From NCBI RefSeq assembly GCF_028290205.1, contig NZ_JAQGKF010000137.1:1-64000 (forward strand): DNA of 64,000 nt, in the 5' to 3' direction. The position numbers and the translations under genes are program-made. The DNA comes from Enterovirga sp. GTDB taxonomy: Bacteria > Pseudomonadota > Alphaproteobacteria > Rhizobiales > Beijerinckiaceae. This document shows, piece after piece, positions 22,139 to 32,700 of the stretch (positions are counted from its first letter, which is position 1; each line of letters opens with the position of its first letter). The notes under the pieces are model-generated. The model saw only the letters and a program-made list of their open reading frames with translations, did not search any database and had not been told where the DNA came from.

Positions 22139-23424
22139 GGTGAAGCCTTTGACACAGAACTCGAACTGCGGCTAACGCCGCTCTGCAACACACTGTTCGC
22201 CGCCTCGCCGGATCGTATCGCGCCTTCGATGGTCGCCGGCAAGCCCGTCGCAGTCCAGTCGCCTGCGAGAACCAGATTACGGTAAGCAGTGGCGGGGGCG
22301 GGCCGGCGTCCGGCCTCGGCCGGTGTGGCCGCAAAGGTGGCCCGTTTCTCCTTGACGACCTGCCAGGGCGGCATCGGTTCGGCCGGGAGGCCCGTAACTG
22401 TTGCGACCTCCTGCCAGATCCGCCGCGCCAGCTCGTCGCGGGGCTCGTCAAACCAGCGGTCGCCGTCGCTGACCGTTACGGAAAGACGGTCCGGATAGGC
22501 GAACAGCCATTCTGACAGGCCGCCGACCACCCCGAGCAGCAGCGGCTGCCCGGGCGGGGGGGCGATCCGGAAATGCGCGTTCAGGATGCCGCGGTGGGCT
22601 TCCGGCACGGCGAGGCCCGGCACGAGGCCCGCCGCGACCGGGCCAGGGACGGCCAGAACGACGGCGTCACCCGGGCCGATCTCGGTCACGCCGTCCGCAA
22701 AGGCGAGCTCGGAGACCCGCCCCTCCGTGGCCTGGATGCCGCGGAGGCGCGTGCCGAACCGGATCTCAGCCCCGCGCCCCGTCAGATAGGCGAGGGCGGG
22801 ATCGACGAAGGCGGCTGAAAGGCCCCCTGTCGCGACCAGGGGGTGGCAGGCGCGGCCGCCGGCCCCGAGCGTTTCGCGCAGGACCGGAGCCGCGAGGCCC
22901 GCGGCCGAGATCCTGGGATCGGTGTTGAGGGCGGCGAGGAGGACGGGGTGCCAGAGCCGCTCCCACAGCGGGCCCTCGCAGCGCATCACCTCTCCGATCG
23001 TCCGCTCGGGGCGGGAGCGCAGGATCGCGAGGGGCGCCAGGTAGTCGCGGGCCGAGGTTCCGGGCACGCGGCGCGACGGCACGAAGATCCACCAGGGCAG
23101 CCGGCCCTCGTTCGGCCGCAGCCGCCAGCGCTCGCCGGTGCCGAGATCGGCGAAATCGAAGGTTGCCTCGCCCGGTCCCTCCAGCGCGCCCCGCCCGCCG
23201 ACCAGATCCAGGTAGCTCATGGCCGAGCGGTTGCCGGACAGGAGCAGGTGGTTGCCGTTGTCGATGACCAGGTCGAGCGTGCTGTCGTGGTAGGACCGGC
23301 AGCGGCCCCCGGCCGCCTTGGCGGCCTCGTGCAGCACCACCGTCTCGCCGCGCTCGGCCAGCCGCACGGCCGCGCTCAGGCCGGCGAGTCCGGCGCCGAC
23401 GACGTGAACCGTGCGGGCGCTCAC
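22135..23424 (-). CDS. hpnE: hydroxysqualene dehydroxylase / squalene-associated FAD-dependent desaturase
   Basis: VHVVGAGLAGLSAAVRLAERGETVVLHEAAKAAGGRCRSY (FAD Rossmann); NGNHLLLSGN; C-terminal LAGDWTATGLPATIEGAIRSGEAA; GTG start overlapping hpnD stop. Confidence 0.96.
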   Translation of the reverse strand: MSARTVHVVGAGLAGLSAAVRLAERGETVVLHEAAKAAGGRCRSYHDSTLDLVIDNGNHLLLSGNRSAMSYLDLVGGRGALEGPGEATFDFADLGTGERWRLRPNEGRLPWWIFVPSRRVPGTSARDYLAPLAILRSRPERTIGEVMRCEGPLWERLWHPVLLAALNTDPRISAAGLAAPVLRETLGAGGRACHPLVATGGLSAAFVDPALAYLTGRGAEIRFGTRLRGIQATEGRVSELAFADGVTEIGPGDAVVLAVPGPVAAGLVPGLAVPEAHRGILNAHFRIAPPPGQPLLLGVVGGLSEWLFAYPDRLSVTVSDGDRWFDEPRDELARRIWQEVATVTGLPAEPMPPWQVVKEKRATFAATPAEAGRRPAPATAYRNLVLAGDWTATGLPATIEGAIRSGEAANSVLQSGVSRSSSSVSKASP

Positions 23425-24257
23425 GCGAAGGCGTGCCGAAGAAGAGCCAGCACGAGAGGGAGCTTGGCCGTGCGGACGCGGCTGCGGGGCGGGGCGAAGC
23501 CACGCCGCTCGAGCCGGTCGAGCACCGAGCGGTAGGCCGCCTCCATGAGGCGCGGGGCCCGCACGGCCCCCCGCGGCTGGCCCCGCATCACCCGGTCGGC
23601 CTCGCTGTAATGCTCCCGTGCCCGGGCGATCACCTCCTGGCAGGCAGCCTCGAGCCCCGGATGGGCCAGGACGGCCGCCGGGGAGAGATCCTTCATCCCG
23701 GCTCGCTGCAGCGCCTCCGCCGGCAGGTAGAGCCGGCCGATGGCCGCGTCCTCGTCGAGGTCGCGCAGGATGTTGGTGAGCTGCAGGGCCCGGCCGAGGT
23801 GATGGGCGAGTTCGTCGGCGTCCCGGTCCTTCAGCCCGAAGACCCGGCCCGACAAACGCCCGACCGAACTCGCGACGCGGTCGCAATAGAGGTCGAGCGT
23901 TTCCCAATCCGGGGCCTGGATGTCCGCCTGGGCGTCCATCTCCATGCCGTCGATCATGTCCAGGAAGCCGTCGCGGCCGAGCCGGAACGTCCGAACATGC
24001 GGGGCCAGCGCGGCCGTGGTCGGCCTCGCCTCCCCCCGATAGAGCGCTTCGATGTCGTCCCGCCAGCGGGCGAGTTGCTCCCGGCGCGCGGGCCGCGGCC
24101 CACCGTCGTCGGCGATGTCGTCCACCGCCCGGCAGAAGGCGTAGATCGCGTACATGGCGTCGCGCTTCGCCTTCGGCAGGATGCGCATGCCCAGATAGAA
24201 CGAGGAGCCGGAGGCCGGCAGGGCCGGCGCGGCATCCGCAGCCGCCGCTTGGGTCAC
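23421..24257 (-). CDS. hpnD: presqualene diphosphate synthase HpnD
   Basis: SFYLGMRILPKAKRDAMYAIYAFCRAVDDIADDGG; GRALQLTNILRDLDEDAAIGRLYLP; GTG start overlapping hpnC stop. Confidence 0.95.
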   Translation of the reverse strand: MTQAAAADAAPALPASGSSFYLGMRILPKAKRDAMYAIYAFCRAVDDIADDGGPRPARREQLARWRDDIEALYRGEARPTTAALAPHVRTFRLGRDGFLDMIDGMEMDAQADIQAPDWETLDLYCDRVASSVGRLSGRVFGLKDRDADELAHHLGRALQLTNILRDLDEDAAIGRLYLPAEALQRAGMKDLSPAAVLAHPGLEAACQEVIARAREHYSEADRVMRGQPRGAVRAPRLMEAAYRSVLDRLERRGFAPPRSRVRTAKLPLVLALLRHAFA

Positions 24258-25129
24258 GCCGTGGCTCCAGCCCGGATCGCGCCCGTGCCCGGCCGCCGCT
24301 GCCACAGCGCTCGCAGGATCCCGGCTCCGGCCGAGCGCAGCGCCTCGGCCTTGGTCGCGTGCACGCGCTCCGACAGCGGGTCCCGCCGCCGCAGGGTGGC
24401 GACGAGCGCTTCGGCCAGCGCCTGGATCACGCTCACCTCGAGCCCGAGGCGGAGGTCGCGAACCTGGCCCGGAAAGACCGCGCTGGCACGCAGCAGCCCG
24501 GCCGCCCCCTCGTTCAGCTCGCGGATGGCCGCCAGGAGCCCGGGCGTGGCGCGCGGCCGGGAGAGGTCGGCCACGGTGGCGCCGTGGCGGCTCAGCGCAT
24601 CCTCGGTGAGGTAGACGCGGTCGAGTTCGCGGGCGTCCTTGCCGCAATCCTGCAGGTGGTTGATCACCTGGAGCGCCGCGCAGAGTGGATCGGAGGCCGC
24701 CCAGGTGGCGCGGCTCTCGCCATGGACGTCCAGCACGAAGCGGCCGACCGGCATGGCGGAGAGCGCGCAATAGCCCATCAGCTCGTCCCAGCTGCGGTAG
24801 CGGTTCTTGCGGGAATCCAGCCGGAACGCCTCCAGGAGATCCTGCGCGTGGGTGGCCGGCAGGCCGCGCTCGGCGAGCGCCAGCCGCAGCGGCTCCGCCT
24901 CGGGATCGGGCGGGGCGCGGCCGAGGAGAGCGGCTTCCAGCCCATCCAGCAGCCGCAGCTTCGCGTCCGCCGGCATGGTCGGGTGGTCGGACACGTCGTC
25001 GGCGGCCCGCACGAAGCGGTAGAAGGCCAGGATCGGCCCGCGGTGGCGGGCGCTGACGAGCCGGGCGACCGGGAAATTCTCGTCCGTGTGCCCCTTCCCG
25101 GACCTCGCCGCGGTGGCTGTGGTGGTCAT
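24254..25129 (-). CDS. hpnC: hydroxysqualene synthase HpnC
   Basis: ENFPVARLVSARHRGPILAFYRFVRAADDVSDHP; LQVINHLQDCGKDARELDRVYL. Confidence 0.95.
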   Translation of the reverse strand: MTTTATAARSGKGHTDENFPVARLVSARHRGPILAFYRFVRAADDVSDHPTMPADAKLRLLDGLEAALLGRAPPDPEAEPLRLALAERGLPATHAQDLLEAFRLDSRKNRYRSWDELMGYCALSAMPVGRFVLDVHGESRATWAASDPLCAALQVINHLQDCGKDARELDRVYLTEDALSRHGATVADLSRPRATPGLLAAIRELNEGAAGLLRASAVFPGQVRDLRLGLEVSVIQALAEALVATLRRRDPLSERVHATKAEALRSAGAGILRALWQRRPGTGAIRAGATA

Positions 25130-26124
25130 CGGAGGGTGCCTGCGGCCTGGAACCAGGCGATCGCGTCAGCCAGCCCCTGCCGGTAAGGCCGTGACGTGTA
25201 GCCGATCTCCCGGCGTGCTTTCGCGTCGTCGAAGAACATGCGGTACTTGGCCATGCGCAGCGCGTCCCGGGTGACGAAGGGCTCCCGGCCGGTGAGGTGG
25301 GCCACCGCTTCGGCGCCGAGCGCGAGCGGCCAGATCGCTTGCCGGGGCAGCCGGACGGTGGGTGCGCGCCGCCCGACCAACTCGGCGATGTCGGCCAGCA
25401 TGCGGGACAGGAGAACGTTTTCGCCGCCCAGGATGTAGCGCTCGCCGATGCGGCCATGCCGCAGCGCCGCCAGGTGCCCGGCCGCCACGTCGTCGACATG
25501 GACCAGGTTGAGTCCGGTATCGACAAAGGCCGGCATGCGGCCGCGGGCCGCCTCGACGATGATGCGACCGGTCGGCGTCGGCTTGACGTCCCGTGGGCCG
25601 ATCGGCGTCGACGGATTGACGATCACGGCCGGCAAATTCTCGTCCCGGATCATGGCCTCGACCATGCGCTCGGCCAGGACCTTCGAGCGCTTGTAGAGCC
25701 CGATCGCCGTCTCGGGCGTGAGCGGGCGGGTCTCGTCATGGCCAGGCGTCAAGGTCGCGACGCTGGACGTGTAGACCACCCGCTCCAGGCCCGCGGCCAG
25801 GGCCTCGCGCATCAGGTTGCGGGTGCCCGCGACATTTGTCTCGACCAGTTCCTCCGGGCGGCGCGACCAGAGCCGGTAATCGGCCGCGACATGGACCAGG
25901 TGGCGCACGCCCTGGAGCGCCGGCTTGAGGGAGGCCGCGTCGCGCAGGTCGCCGGTTGCGACCTCATCCTCGGGGTGGAGATTTGTGCGCGGACTCGAAG
26001 GCCGCACCAGCGTACGGACGCGGTAGCCCGCCTCACGAAACGTGTTCGCGACCGCCGAGCCGACAAAGCCCGACGCGCCCGTTACCAGGACCGTGGTGCC
26101 GCGTTCCGCGGTGGCCTCGCCCAT
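25126..26124 (-). CDS. hpnA: hopanoid-associated sugar epimerase HpnA
   Basis: VLVTGASGFVGSAVANTFREAGYRVRTLVRP, VYTSSVATL, VNPSTPIGPRDVKPTPTGRIIV, YILGGENVLLSRMLADIAELVGR. Confidence 0.94.
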   Translation of the reverse strand: MGEATAERGTTVLVTGASGFVGSAVANTFREAGYRVRTLVRPSSPRTNLHPEDEVATGDLRDAASLKPALQGVRHLVHVAADYRLWSRRPEELVETNVAGTRNLMREALAAGLERVVYTSSVATLTPGHDETRPLTPETAIGLYKRSKVLAERMVEAMIRDENLPAVIVNPSTPIGPRDVKPTPTGRIIVEAARGRMPAFVDTGLNLVHVDDVAAGHLAALRHGRIGERYILGGENVLLSRMLADIAELVGRRAPTVRLPRQAIWPLALGAEAVAHLTGREPFVTRDALRMAKYRMFFDDAKARREIGYTSRPYRQGLADAIAWFQAAGTLR

Positions 26125-26141
26125 GCCACGTGGGGTTCCCG

Positions 26142-28070
26142 TCAGGCCCTGGCCTTGAGCTGACCGGCGTTGCGGCCCAGGATCTCGAAGACGCGGGTCA
26201 CGATCGCGGCCGAGTCGAGCTGGGCCTGCGCGTACATCCGCTCAGGCTTGTCGTGGTCGAGATAGACGTCCGGCAGCACGAGCGAGCGCACCTTGAGCCC
26301 TCGGTCGAGGATGCCGCGTTCGGCCAGAAGCTGCAGCACGAAGGATCCGAAGCCGCCGATCGAGCCCTCCTCGATCGTCAGCAGAACCTCGTGCTCGCGC
26401 GCCAGACGCAGGATCAGCGCCTCGTCGAGCGGCTTGGCGAAGCGGGCGTCGGCCACCGTGGTGGACAGGCCGCGCGCCTCGAGATCCTCGGCCGCCTTCA
26501 GGGCCTCGCCGAGACGGGTCCCCAGGGACAGGAGGGCGACGCGCGTGCCTTCGCGGACGACCCGGCCTTCGCCGATCCGCAGGATGCGGCCCCGCTCCGG
26601 CATCTCGACCCCGATGCCTTCGCCGCGCGGGAACCTGAAAGCGATCGGGCCCGTGTCATAGGCCGCCGAGGTCGCAACCATGTGGGCGAGTTCGGCTTCG
26701 TCGGCCGCCGCCATGATCACCATGTTGGGCAGGCAGCCCAGATAGGCGACGTCGAAGGATCCGGCATGGGTGGCGCCGTCCGCGCCGACCAGCCCGGCCC
26801 GGTCCAGGGCGAAACGAACGGGAAGGTTCTGCAGCGCCACATCATGCACGACCTGGTCATAGGCGCGCTGCAGGAAGGTCGAGTAGATCGCGCAGAAGGG
26901 CTTGTAGCCCTCGGTCGCCATGCCGGCCGCGAAGGTGACCGCATGTTGTTCCGCGATGCCCACATCGAAGGTGCGGCTCGGGAATTCCTTGGCGAAGAGA
27001 TCCAGTCCGGTGCCGGACGGCATGGCCGCCGTGATCGCCACGATGCGGCTGTCGGCGCGGGCCTCCTTGGCCAGGTTCTCGGCAAACACCTTGGTGTAGG
27101 CGGGGGCGTTGGCCTTGGCCTTCGCCTGGGTGCCGGTGATCACATCGAAGGGCACGACGCCGTGGTACTTGTCGGCCGAGGCCTCGGCCGGGCCGTAGCC
27201 CTTGCCCTTCTGGGTCACGACATGGACCAGGATGGGCCCGCTCGTGGCGTCCCGCACGTTCTTGAGCACGGGGAGCAGGTGGTCGAGATTGTGCCCGTCG
27301 ATCGGGCCCACGTAGTAGAAGCCGAGTTCCTCGAACAGGGTGCCGCCGGTGACAAACCCGCGCGCGTATTCCTCGGCTTTCAGCGCCTTGTCGTGCAGAA
27401 ATTTGGGCAGCTTCTCGGCCAGGTGCTTCGCCACCTCGCGCAGGGACCGGTAGGTCTTGCCCGAGACGAGCCGCGCCAGATACGCCGACATGGCGCCGGT
27501 CGGCGGCGCGATGGACATGTCGTTGTCGTTGAGGATGACGATGAGCCGGCTCTTCAGGTGCCCGGCGTTGTTCATGGCCTCATAGGCCATGCCGGCCGAC
27601 ATGGCGCCGTCGCCGATCACCGCGATGACGTTGTTGGTGCCGCCTTCGAGATCGCGCGCCACGGCCATGCCGAGGCCGGCCGAAATGGAGGTGGAGGAAT
27701 GGGCCGCCCCGAACGGGTCGTATTCGCTCTCGGACCGCTTGGTGAAGCCGGACAGGCCGCCGCCCGTGCGCAGCGTGCGGATGCGTGAGCGCCGCCCCGT
27801 CAAGATCTTATGCGGGTAGGCCTGATGCCCGACGTCCCAAATGATGCGGTCGCGCGGGGTGTCGAATACGTAGTGCAATGCAGCCGTGAGCTCGACGACC
27901 CCGAGGCCCGCTCCGAGATGACCGCCCGTGACGGACACGGCGTCGATGGTCTCGGCCCGCAACTCGTCGGCCAGGGTAGCGAGCTGATCCTCCGACAACC
28001 GTCGGAGGTCTTCGGGAGTGTCGATCGTGTCGAGGAGCGGAGTCGAAACGGGCAACGCGGAGCTCGCCAT
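26142..28070 (-). CDS. dxs: 1-deoxy-D-xylulose-5-phosphate synthase
   Basis: [80 protein letters not shown]. Confidence 0.98.
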   Translation of the reverse strand: MASSALPVSTPLLDTIDTPEDLRRLSEDQLATLADELRAETIDAVSVTGGHLGAGLGVVELTAALHYVFDTPRDRIIWDVGHQAYPHKILTGRRSRIRTLRTGGGLSGFTKRSESEYDPFGAAHSSTSISAGLGMAVARDLEGGTNNVIAVIGDGAMSAGMAYEAMNNAGHLKSRLIVILNDNDMSIAPPTGAMSAYLARLVSGKTYRSLREVAKHLAEKLPKFLHDKALKAEEYARGFVTGGTLFEELGFYYVGPIDGHNLDHLLPVLKNVRDATSGPILVHVVTQKGKGYGPAEASADKYHGVVPFDVITGTQAKAKANAPAYTKVFAENLAKEARADSRIVAITAAMPSGTGLDLFAKEFPSRTFDVGIAEQHAVTFAAGMATEGYKPFCAIYSTFLQRAYDQVVHDVALQNLPVRFALDRAGLVGADGATHAGSFDVAYLGCLPNMVIMAAADEAELAHMVATSAAYDTGPIAFRFPRGEGIGVEMPERGRILRIGEGRVVREGTRVALLSLGTRLGEALKAAEDLEARGLSTTVADARFAKPLDEALILRLAREHEVLLTIEEGSIGGFGSFVLQLLAERGILDRGLKVRSLVLPDVYLDHDKPERMYAQAQLDSAAIVTRVFEILGRNAGQLKARA

Positions 28071-28154
28071 TATTTGATCTCGTTCCGGTCTCTCCTGCAC
28101 GGTTTTCGCCGAAAAGAGAACCGAAAACAGCAGAGTAGGGTTTTGACGCCGCCT

Positions 28155-29087
28155 TTAGCTGCGCCTCGACGCCACGAAGGCCGCGGTCTGCCTGAGGACG
28201 TCCGCTTGCGAACCGTATCGGGCGAGCGACCCCTGGGCTTCGTCGACGAGCTTTGACAAGCGCAAGCGGGCCGTTTCGATCCCGAGAAGAGACACGAGGG
28301 TCGCTTTGCCGCGGGCCGCGTCCTTGCCCGTGGCCTTGCCAACGAGATCGGCCTCACCCTCCGCGTCCAGCAGGTCGTCGGCAATCTGGAAAGCCTGGCC
28401 CACGAGCCTGCCGTAGCGGGAGAGGGCCTGCCGATCTTCCTCTCCGGCGCGGCCGACGATGGCGCCCATGTCCAGGCAGGCACCCAGGATGGCGCCCGTC
28501 TTCATGGCCTGCAGCCGCAGCGTGTCCGCCTCGCCGCCGGCGAGGGGCCGTCCATCGGCCGCAAACCGGCCCTCCGCCTCCAGGTCCAACATCTGGCCGC
28601 CCGCCATGCCGCCGATGCCGGACGACCGCGCAAGCGTGAAGGTCAGGTCGATGCGGATTTGCGCGTCGGCATCGGTGGCCGGGTCGGCCAGCGTGTCAAA
28701 GGCGAGCGTGACGAGGGCGTCGCCGGCCAGGATCGCGGTGGCTTCGTCGAAGGCCCGGTGAAGCGTGGGCTTGCCGCGGCGCAGTTCGTCGTCGTCCATG
28801 GCCGGCAGGTCGTCATGGACCAGGCTGTAGCCGTGTACGAGCTCCACCGCGGCAGCGGCCCGCAAGACGCCGTCGTCCTCGCGCCCGAACAGGCGCGCGG
28901 CCTCCACCACCAGATGCGGGCGGAGGCGCTTGCCGCCGCCCAGCATGGCGTAGCGCATGGCCTCGACCAGCCGGGCCGGCCGCAGGATCTCGCCCGGCAG
29001 CGGGTCGGGGGCGAGAAGGCGGTCGAGAAGTGCCTCGACGGACACGGCCGTACGGTCGAGGCGGGCGCGGAACTCGTCTAGGCTCAC
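28155..29087 (-). CDS. ispA: short-chain polyprenyl diphosphate synthase (FPP synthase-type)
   Basis: GGGKRLRPHLV, LVHDDLPAMDDDELRRGKPT, FQIADDLLDAEG; GTG start assigned at VSLDEFRARL. Confidence 0.95.
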   Translation of the reverse strand: MSLDEFRARLDRTAVSVEALLDRLLAPDPLPGEILRPARLVEAMRYAMLGGGKRLRPHLVVEAARLFGREDDGVLRAAAAVELVHGYSLVHDDLPAMDDDELRRGKPTLHRAFDEATAILAGDALVTLAFDTLADPATDADAQIRIDLTFTLARSSGIGGMAGGQMLDLEAEGRFAADGRPLAGGEADTLRLQAMKTGAILGACLDMGAIVGRAGEEDRQALSRYGRLVGQAFQIADDLLDAEGEADLVGKATGKDAARGKATLVSLLGIETARLRLSKLVDEAQGSLARYGSQADVLRQTAAFVASRRS

Positions 29088-29283
29088 GAAGGACAACCCT
29101 GCGGCGGAACCTGCGGCTTTGCCGATCCGGCCGGGCAGGTCAACTCTGCGGCGGCCGTTGCGGCCCTCCGGCGGCCGCGGTTCGTGGGCAGACAGAGCCG
29201 AGCGGTCGCGCAGACTTGATCGTGGGCGTCCCATGGCGGACGGCCCCCGGCGGCTCGGGCGCGTCCTCGCGGGGCCGGGACGA

Positions 29284-29730
29284 TCAGCGGCGCGCGGGCA
29301 GGCGCGGCGGCTGGGCGTTCGGATCGGCGGGGCACCGATAGGTGAATTCGCGGTGGCGGCCGGTGAGGTCCCGCTCGTCGGTGATGACGCAGAGGGGGCG
29401 GTTGGTCTTCTCCTGGAAGAACAGCCGCGCGACCTGGCGCTGGCGGTCCGCCCGGGGCGTGCCCTCCAGGCAGCCGCCGAGCGTCTCGCTGAGCACGTTG
29501 GTGGTCACGATCAGCGTGCGGAGATCGGGCCGGTCGAACACCTCGTAGGTGTCGCGGCAGCGGAGCGTCACCGGGACGCCCGTGGTCATGCCGTAGCGGT
29601 CGATCGTGTAGGTGGCCGTGTTCATGACACAGCCGCCGAGCCCGGCCAGAATTCCGGCCGCCAGGGCGAGCCGCAAGGGGCGCACGCCTGCTGGGCGCTT
29701 CCGTGAGGTCGATGGCGTCGGGCTGGACAT
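29284..29730 (-). CDS. small putative lipoprotein, function unknown
   Basis: RLALAAGILAGLGGCVMNTATY lipobox-like LGGC; 148-aa ORF. Confidence 0.6.
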   Translation of the reverse strand: MSSPTPSTSRKRPAGVRPLRLALAAGILAGLGGCVMNTATYTIDRYGMTTGVPVTLRCRDTYEVFDRPDLRTLIVTTNVLSETLGGCLEGTPRADRQRQVARLFFQEKTNRPLCVITDERDLTGRHREFTYRCPADPNAQPPRLPARR

Positions 29731-29777
29731 GCCCCGCCATACGCCATCCGGGCGACCCTGTCCGCGGCGTTTTCGCA

Positions 29778-32700
29778 TCAGGCGTCGGGGGAAAGCGCGG
29801 ACAGCGCCGCCTCGCTCAGCCGGAGCAGGTCCGCGGGGTCGAACGGCCCCGCCAGGATCAGGCGCGCGTCCTTCCAGGACAGGCCGCCGGGGAAGGCCCG
29901 TTCGAGGCCGGCGAGTTCGCCCGCTGCGGGCGGCGCCTCCTTGAAGGTGAGCGCGACGGCCTGCGGCCCGGCATCGATGCGGGCCACCCCCGCCCTGCGG
30001 CAGAGGCGGCGCAGCCGACCCAGCGCGAGTGCCGTCTCGACCGCGTCCGGCCGCGGCCCGAACCGGTCCTCGATCTCCTCCGCGAGCCGGTCCTCGTCGG
30101 CCAGGTCGCGGGCCCGGGCGATCCGGGCATAGAGGTTCAGCCGCATCTCCGGCTCCGGCACATAGCTGTCCGGGATGAGGCCGCTGGCCCCGATATTCAG
30201 CTCGGGGCTCCAATCCTCGGCGGGCGCCGTACCTTGAGCGGCGAGCAGCGCCCGTTCCAGCAGCCGTCGGTACAGGCCGGCGCCGATCAGCTTGACGTGC
30301 CCGGTCTGGGTGTCGCCCAGAAGATCGCCGCCGCCGCGGGTGTCGAGGTCCTCCGCGCTGATGGCGAAGCCGGCGCCGAGCCGGTCGAGCGCCGCCAGAC
30401 GGTCCAGGCGCCGCGCCGTCTCCGGCGGGAGCTGCTGCTCCGGGTCGGTCAGGAGATAGGTCGTGCCCCGAACGCGACCGCGACCGACCCGCCCTCTGAG
30501 CTGGTGCAGTTGCGACAGCCCAAAGCGGTCGGCCCGCCAAATCAGGATCGTGTTGGCCCGCGGAACGTCGAGCCCGCTCTCGATGATGTTGGTCGCCAGC
30601 AGCACGTCGCCCTCGCCATCGGCAAAGGCCACCATGGTTTCGTCGATCTCGGCCGGCTTGAGCTGCCCGTGCGCGACCCGGACCTGCAGCTCCGGGACGA
30701 GCCGCGCGAGGCGCTCCGCCATGGGCGCGATGTCCTCGATCCGGGGGCAGACGACGAAGCTCTGCCCGCCGCGTCGCATTTCGCGCAGCAGCGCGTCCCG
30801 GACGGTCGCCTCGTCCAGGGGCATCACGACGGTGCGGACGGGCTGGCGTTCGGCCGGGGGCGTGGCCAGCACGCTAACCGCCCGCAGCCCCGCCAGCGCG
30901 GCCTGCATGGTGCGGGGAATGGGCGTCGCCGTGAGGGTCAGGACGTGCACGTCCTCGCCGAGACGGCGCAGCTTCTCCTTATCGGCGGCGCCGAAGCGCT
31001 GCTCCTCGTCCACGATCAGCAGGCCGAGATCGGCGAACCGGACGCCGCGCCCGGCCAGCGCATGCGTTCCGATGGCGATCCGGATGCGGCCGCTCGCCAG
31101 GCCCTCCTTGGTGGCCCGGGCTTCGGCAGGCGCGACCAGGCGGGACAGATGCCCGACCTCGATGCCGAGCTCGGCGAAGCGGCGCCGGAAGGTCGCGAGA
31201 TGCTGCCGGACCAGGACGGTGGTGGGCGCGGCGAGAGCGACTTGCTTGCCGCTCAGCACGGCGGCGGCCGCGGCCCGGAGGGCGACCTCCGTCTTGCCGA
31301 AGCCGACATCGCCGCAGCAAAGCCGGTCCATGGCATGGCCAGAGGCGAGGTCGGCCAGGATGTCGGACACGGCGGAGCGCTGGTCGGGCGTCTCGGCAAA
31401 GGGGAAGCCCGCCACGAAGCGCTCGTAATCCCGGCGCGGCGGCACCAGGCGCGCGGCCTCCCGGGCCCGGTGCGCCGCGGCAAGCCGCGACAGTTCGGCG
31501 GCGGCCCGGCCGATCTCGGCTTCCACCTTGGCGCGCTTCCGCGGCCAGGCCTCGCCCCCGAGCCGGTCCAGGCTCAGCCCTTCGCGCATGGCGCCGTAGC
31601 GCCACATCAGGTCGAGGTCGCTGACCGGAACCATCAGGATGGCCCCCCCCGCATATTCCAGCCTGATCGTTTCCGTCGCGTCCTGTCCGGGCGCCGCCAC
31701 ACGCTCCAGGCCGCGCAGGACGCCAATGCCGTGGTCGAGGTGGATCACCGCGTCACCGAGATGGAAGCGGTCCGCCCGTCGGCCAAACACGTCCGAATCC
31801 GGGCCGGAGCCCGTCTGCAGATGGGCCTGACTGCCGAGCACGTCCCGGACCGCCACCACCGTCACTGCGGGCTCAGCTCGAAAGCCCTGCGCGAGGGGTA
31901 CGTTCAGGCGCAGCACCGAACGGGGCGCGGCGCCCGCGATGTCGTCCCAGGTCGCGGCCCGCACGGGGGCGGTTGCGGCCGCCTTGGCGACCCTCCGGGC
32001 GACCGCGTCGAGATCGGGCCCCTCCGGACCTGCCACCGCGATGCGGCGCCCGGCCTCGCGCTCCGCGGCGACAAAGGCCCGCAACGCGTCTCCGGGCCTG
32101 CTGTGCCGCGCGAAAACCGGGATTTCGGGGCTGTCCTCCGGGTCCGCTTCGGCGAGGCGCGTCACCGTGCGGCGCGCGAGCTGGCCGTCCCGTTCTGCTG
32201 CGCTGAGGTACAGGCCCTCGGGTGAAAGGGGCCGCCCGTCCCCGCGCTGAAAACGCAAACGCGACTCGTAGGCGTCGTGCACCTGTTCCAGGAAGGCGCC
32301 CGCCCGGTCCTCGGCTCCAGGTTCGACGACGACGTGGGCCCGCGGCATGTAGTCGAGCAGGCTTTCGAGGCGGCCGTAGATGTCGGGGAGGCGGTGTTCG
32401 AGGCCCGGACCCCGTTCCGGGGCATCGTTCTCCGCGGTCTCGTCGCCGTTCCCAGGCGGCCGGACCGCCTCGGAGGCGGGCTGGAGCCGCAGCGTGTTGA
32501 ACCGGTCGGTCGTGCGTTGCGAGGCGGCGTCGAAGGAGGCGATCGCGGTGACGCGGCCGCTGTCGTGGTCGATCCGGACCGGCAGGTAGTAGCCGGCCGG
32601 AAACACGTCGAACACTGCGCCCCGGGCGGCGAATTCCCCTGGTTCGTCGACGCGCTCGTCCGCCCGGTAGCCCGTGCGGGCGAGATCGCGCGCCAGGGCC

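Noticed and set aside
19733-22285. 850-aa plus-strand ORF opposite shc/hpnG
   Set aside because: Mirror ORF of squalene-hopene cyclase; no recognisable domain, biased composition.
29703-32225. 840-aa plus-strand ORF opposite the Mfd-like gene
   Set aside because: Shadow ORF from high third-position GC; the opposite strand carries full helicase motifs.
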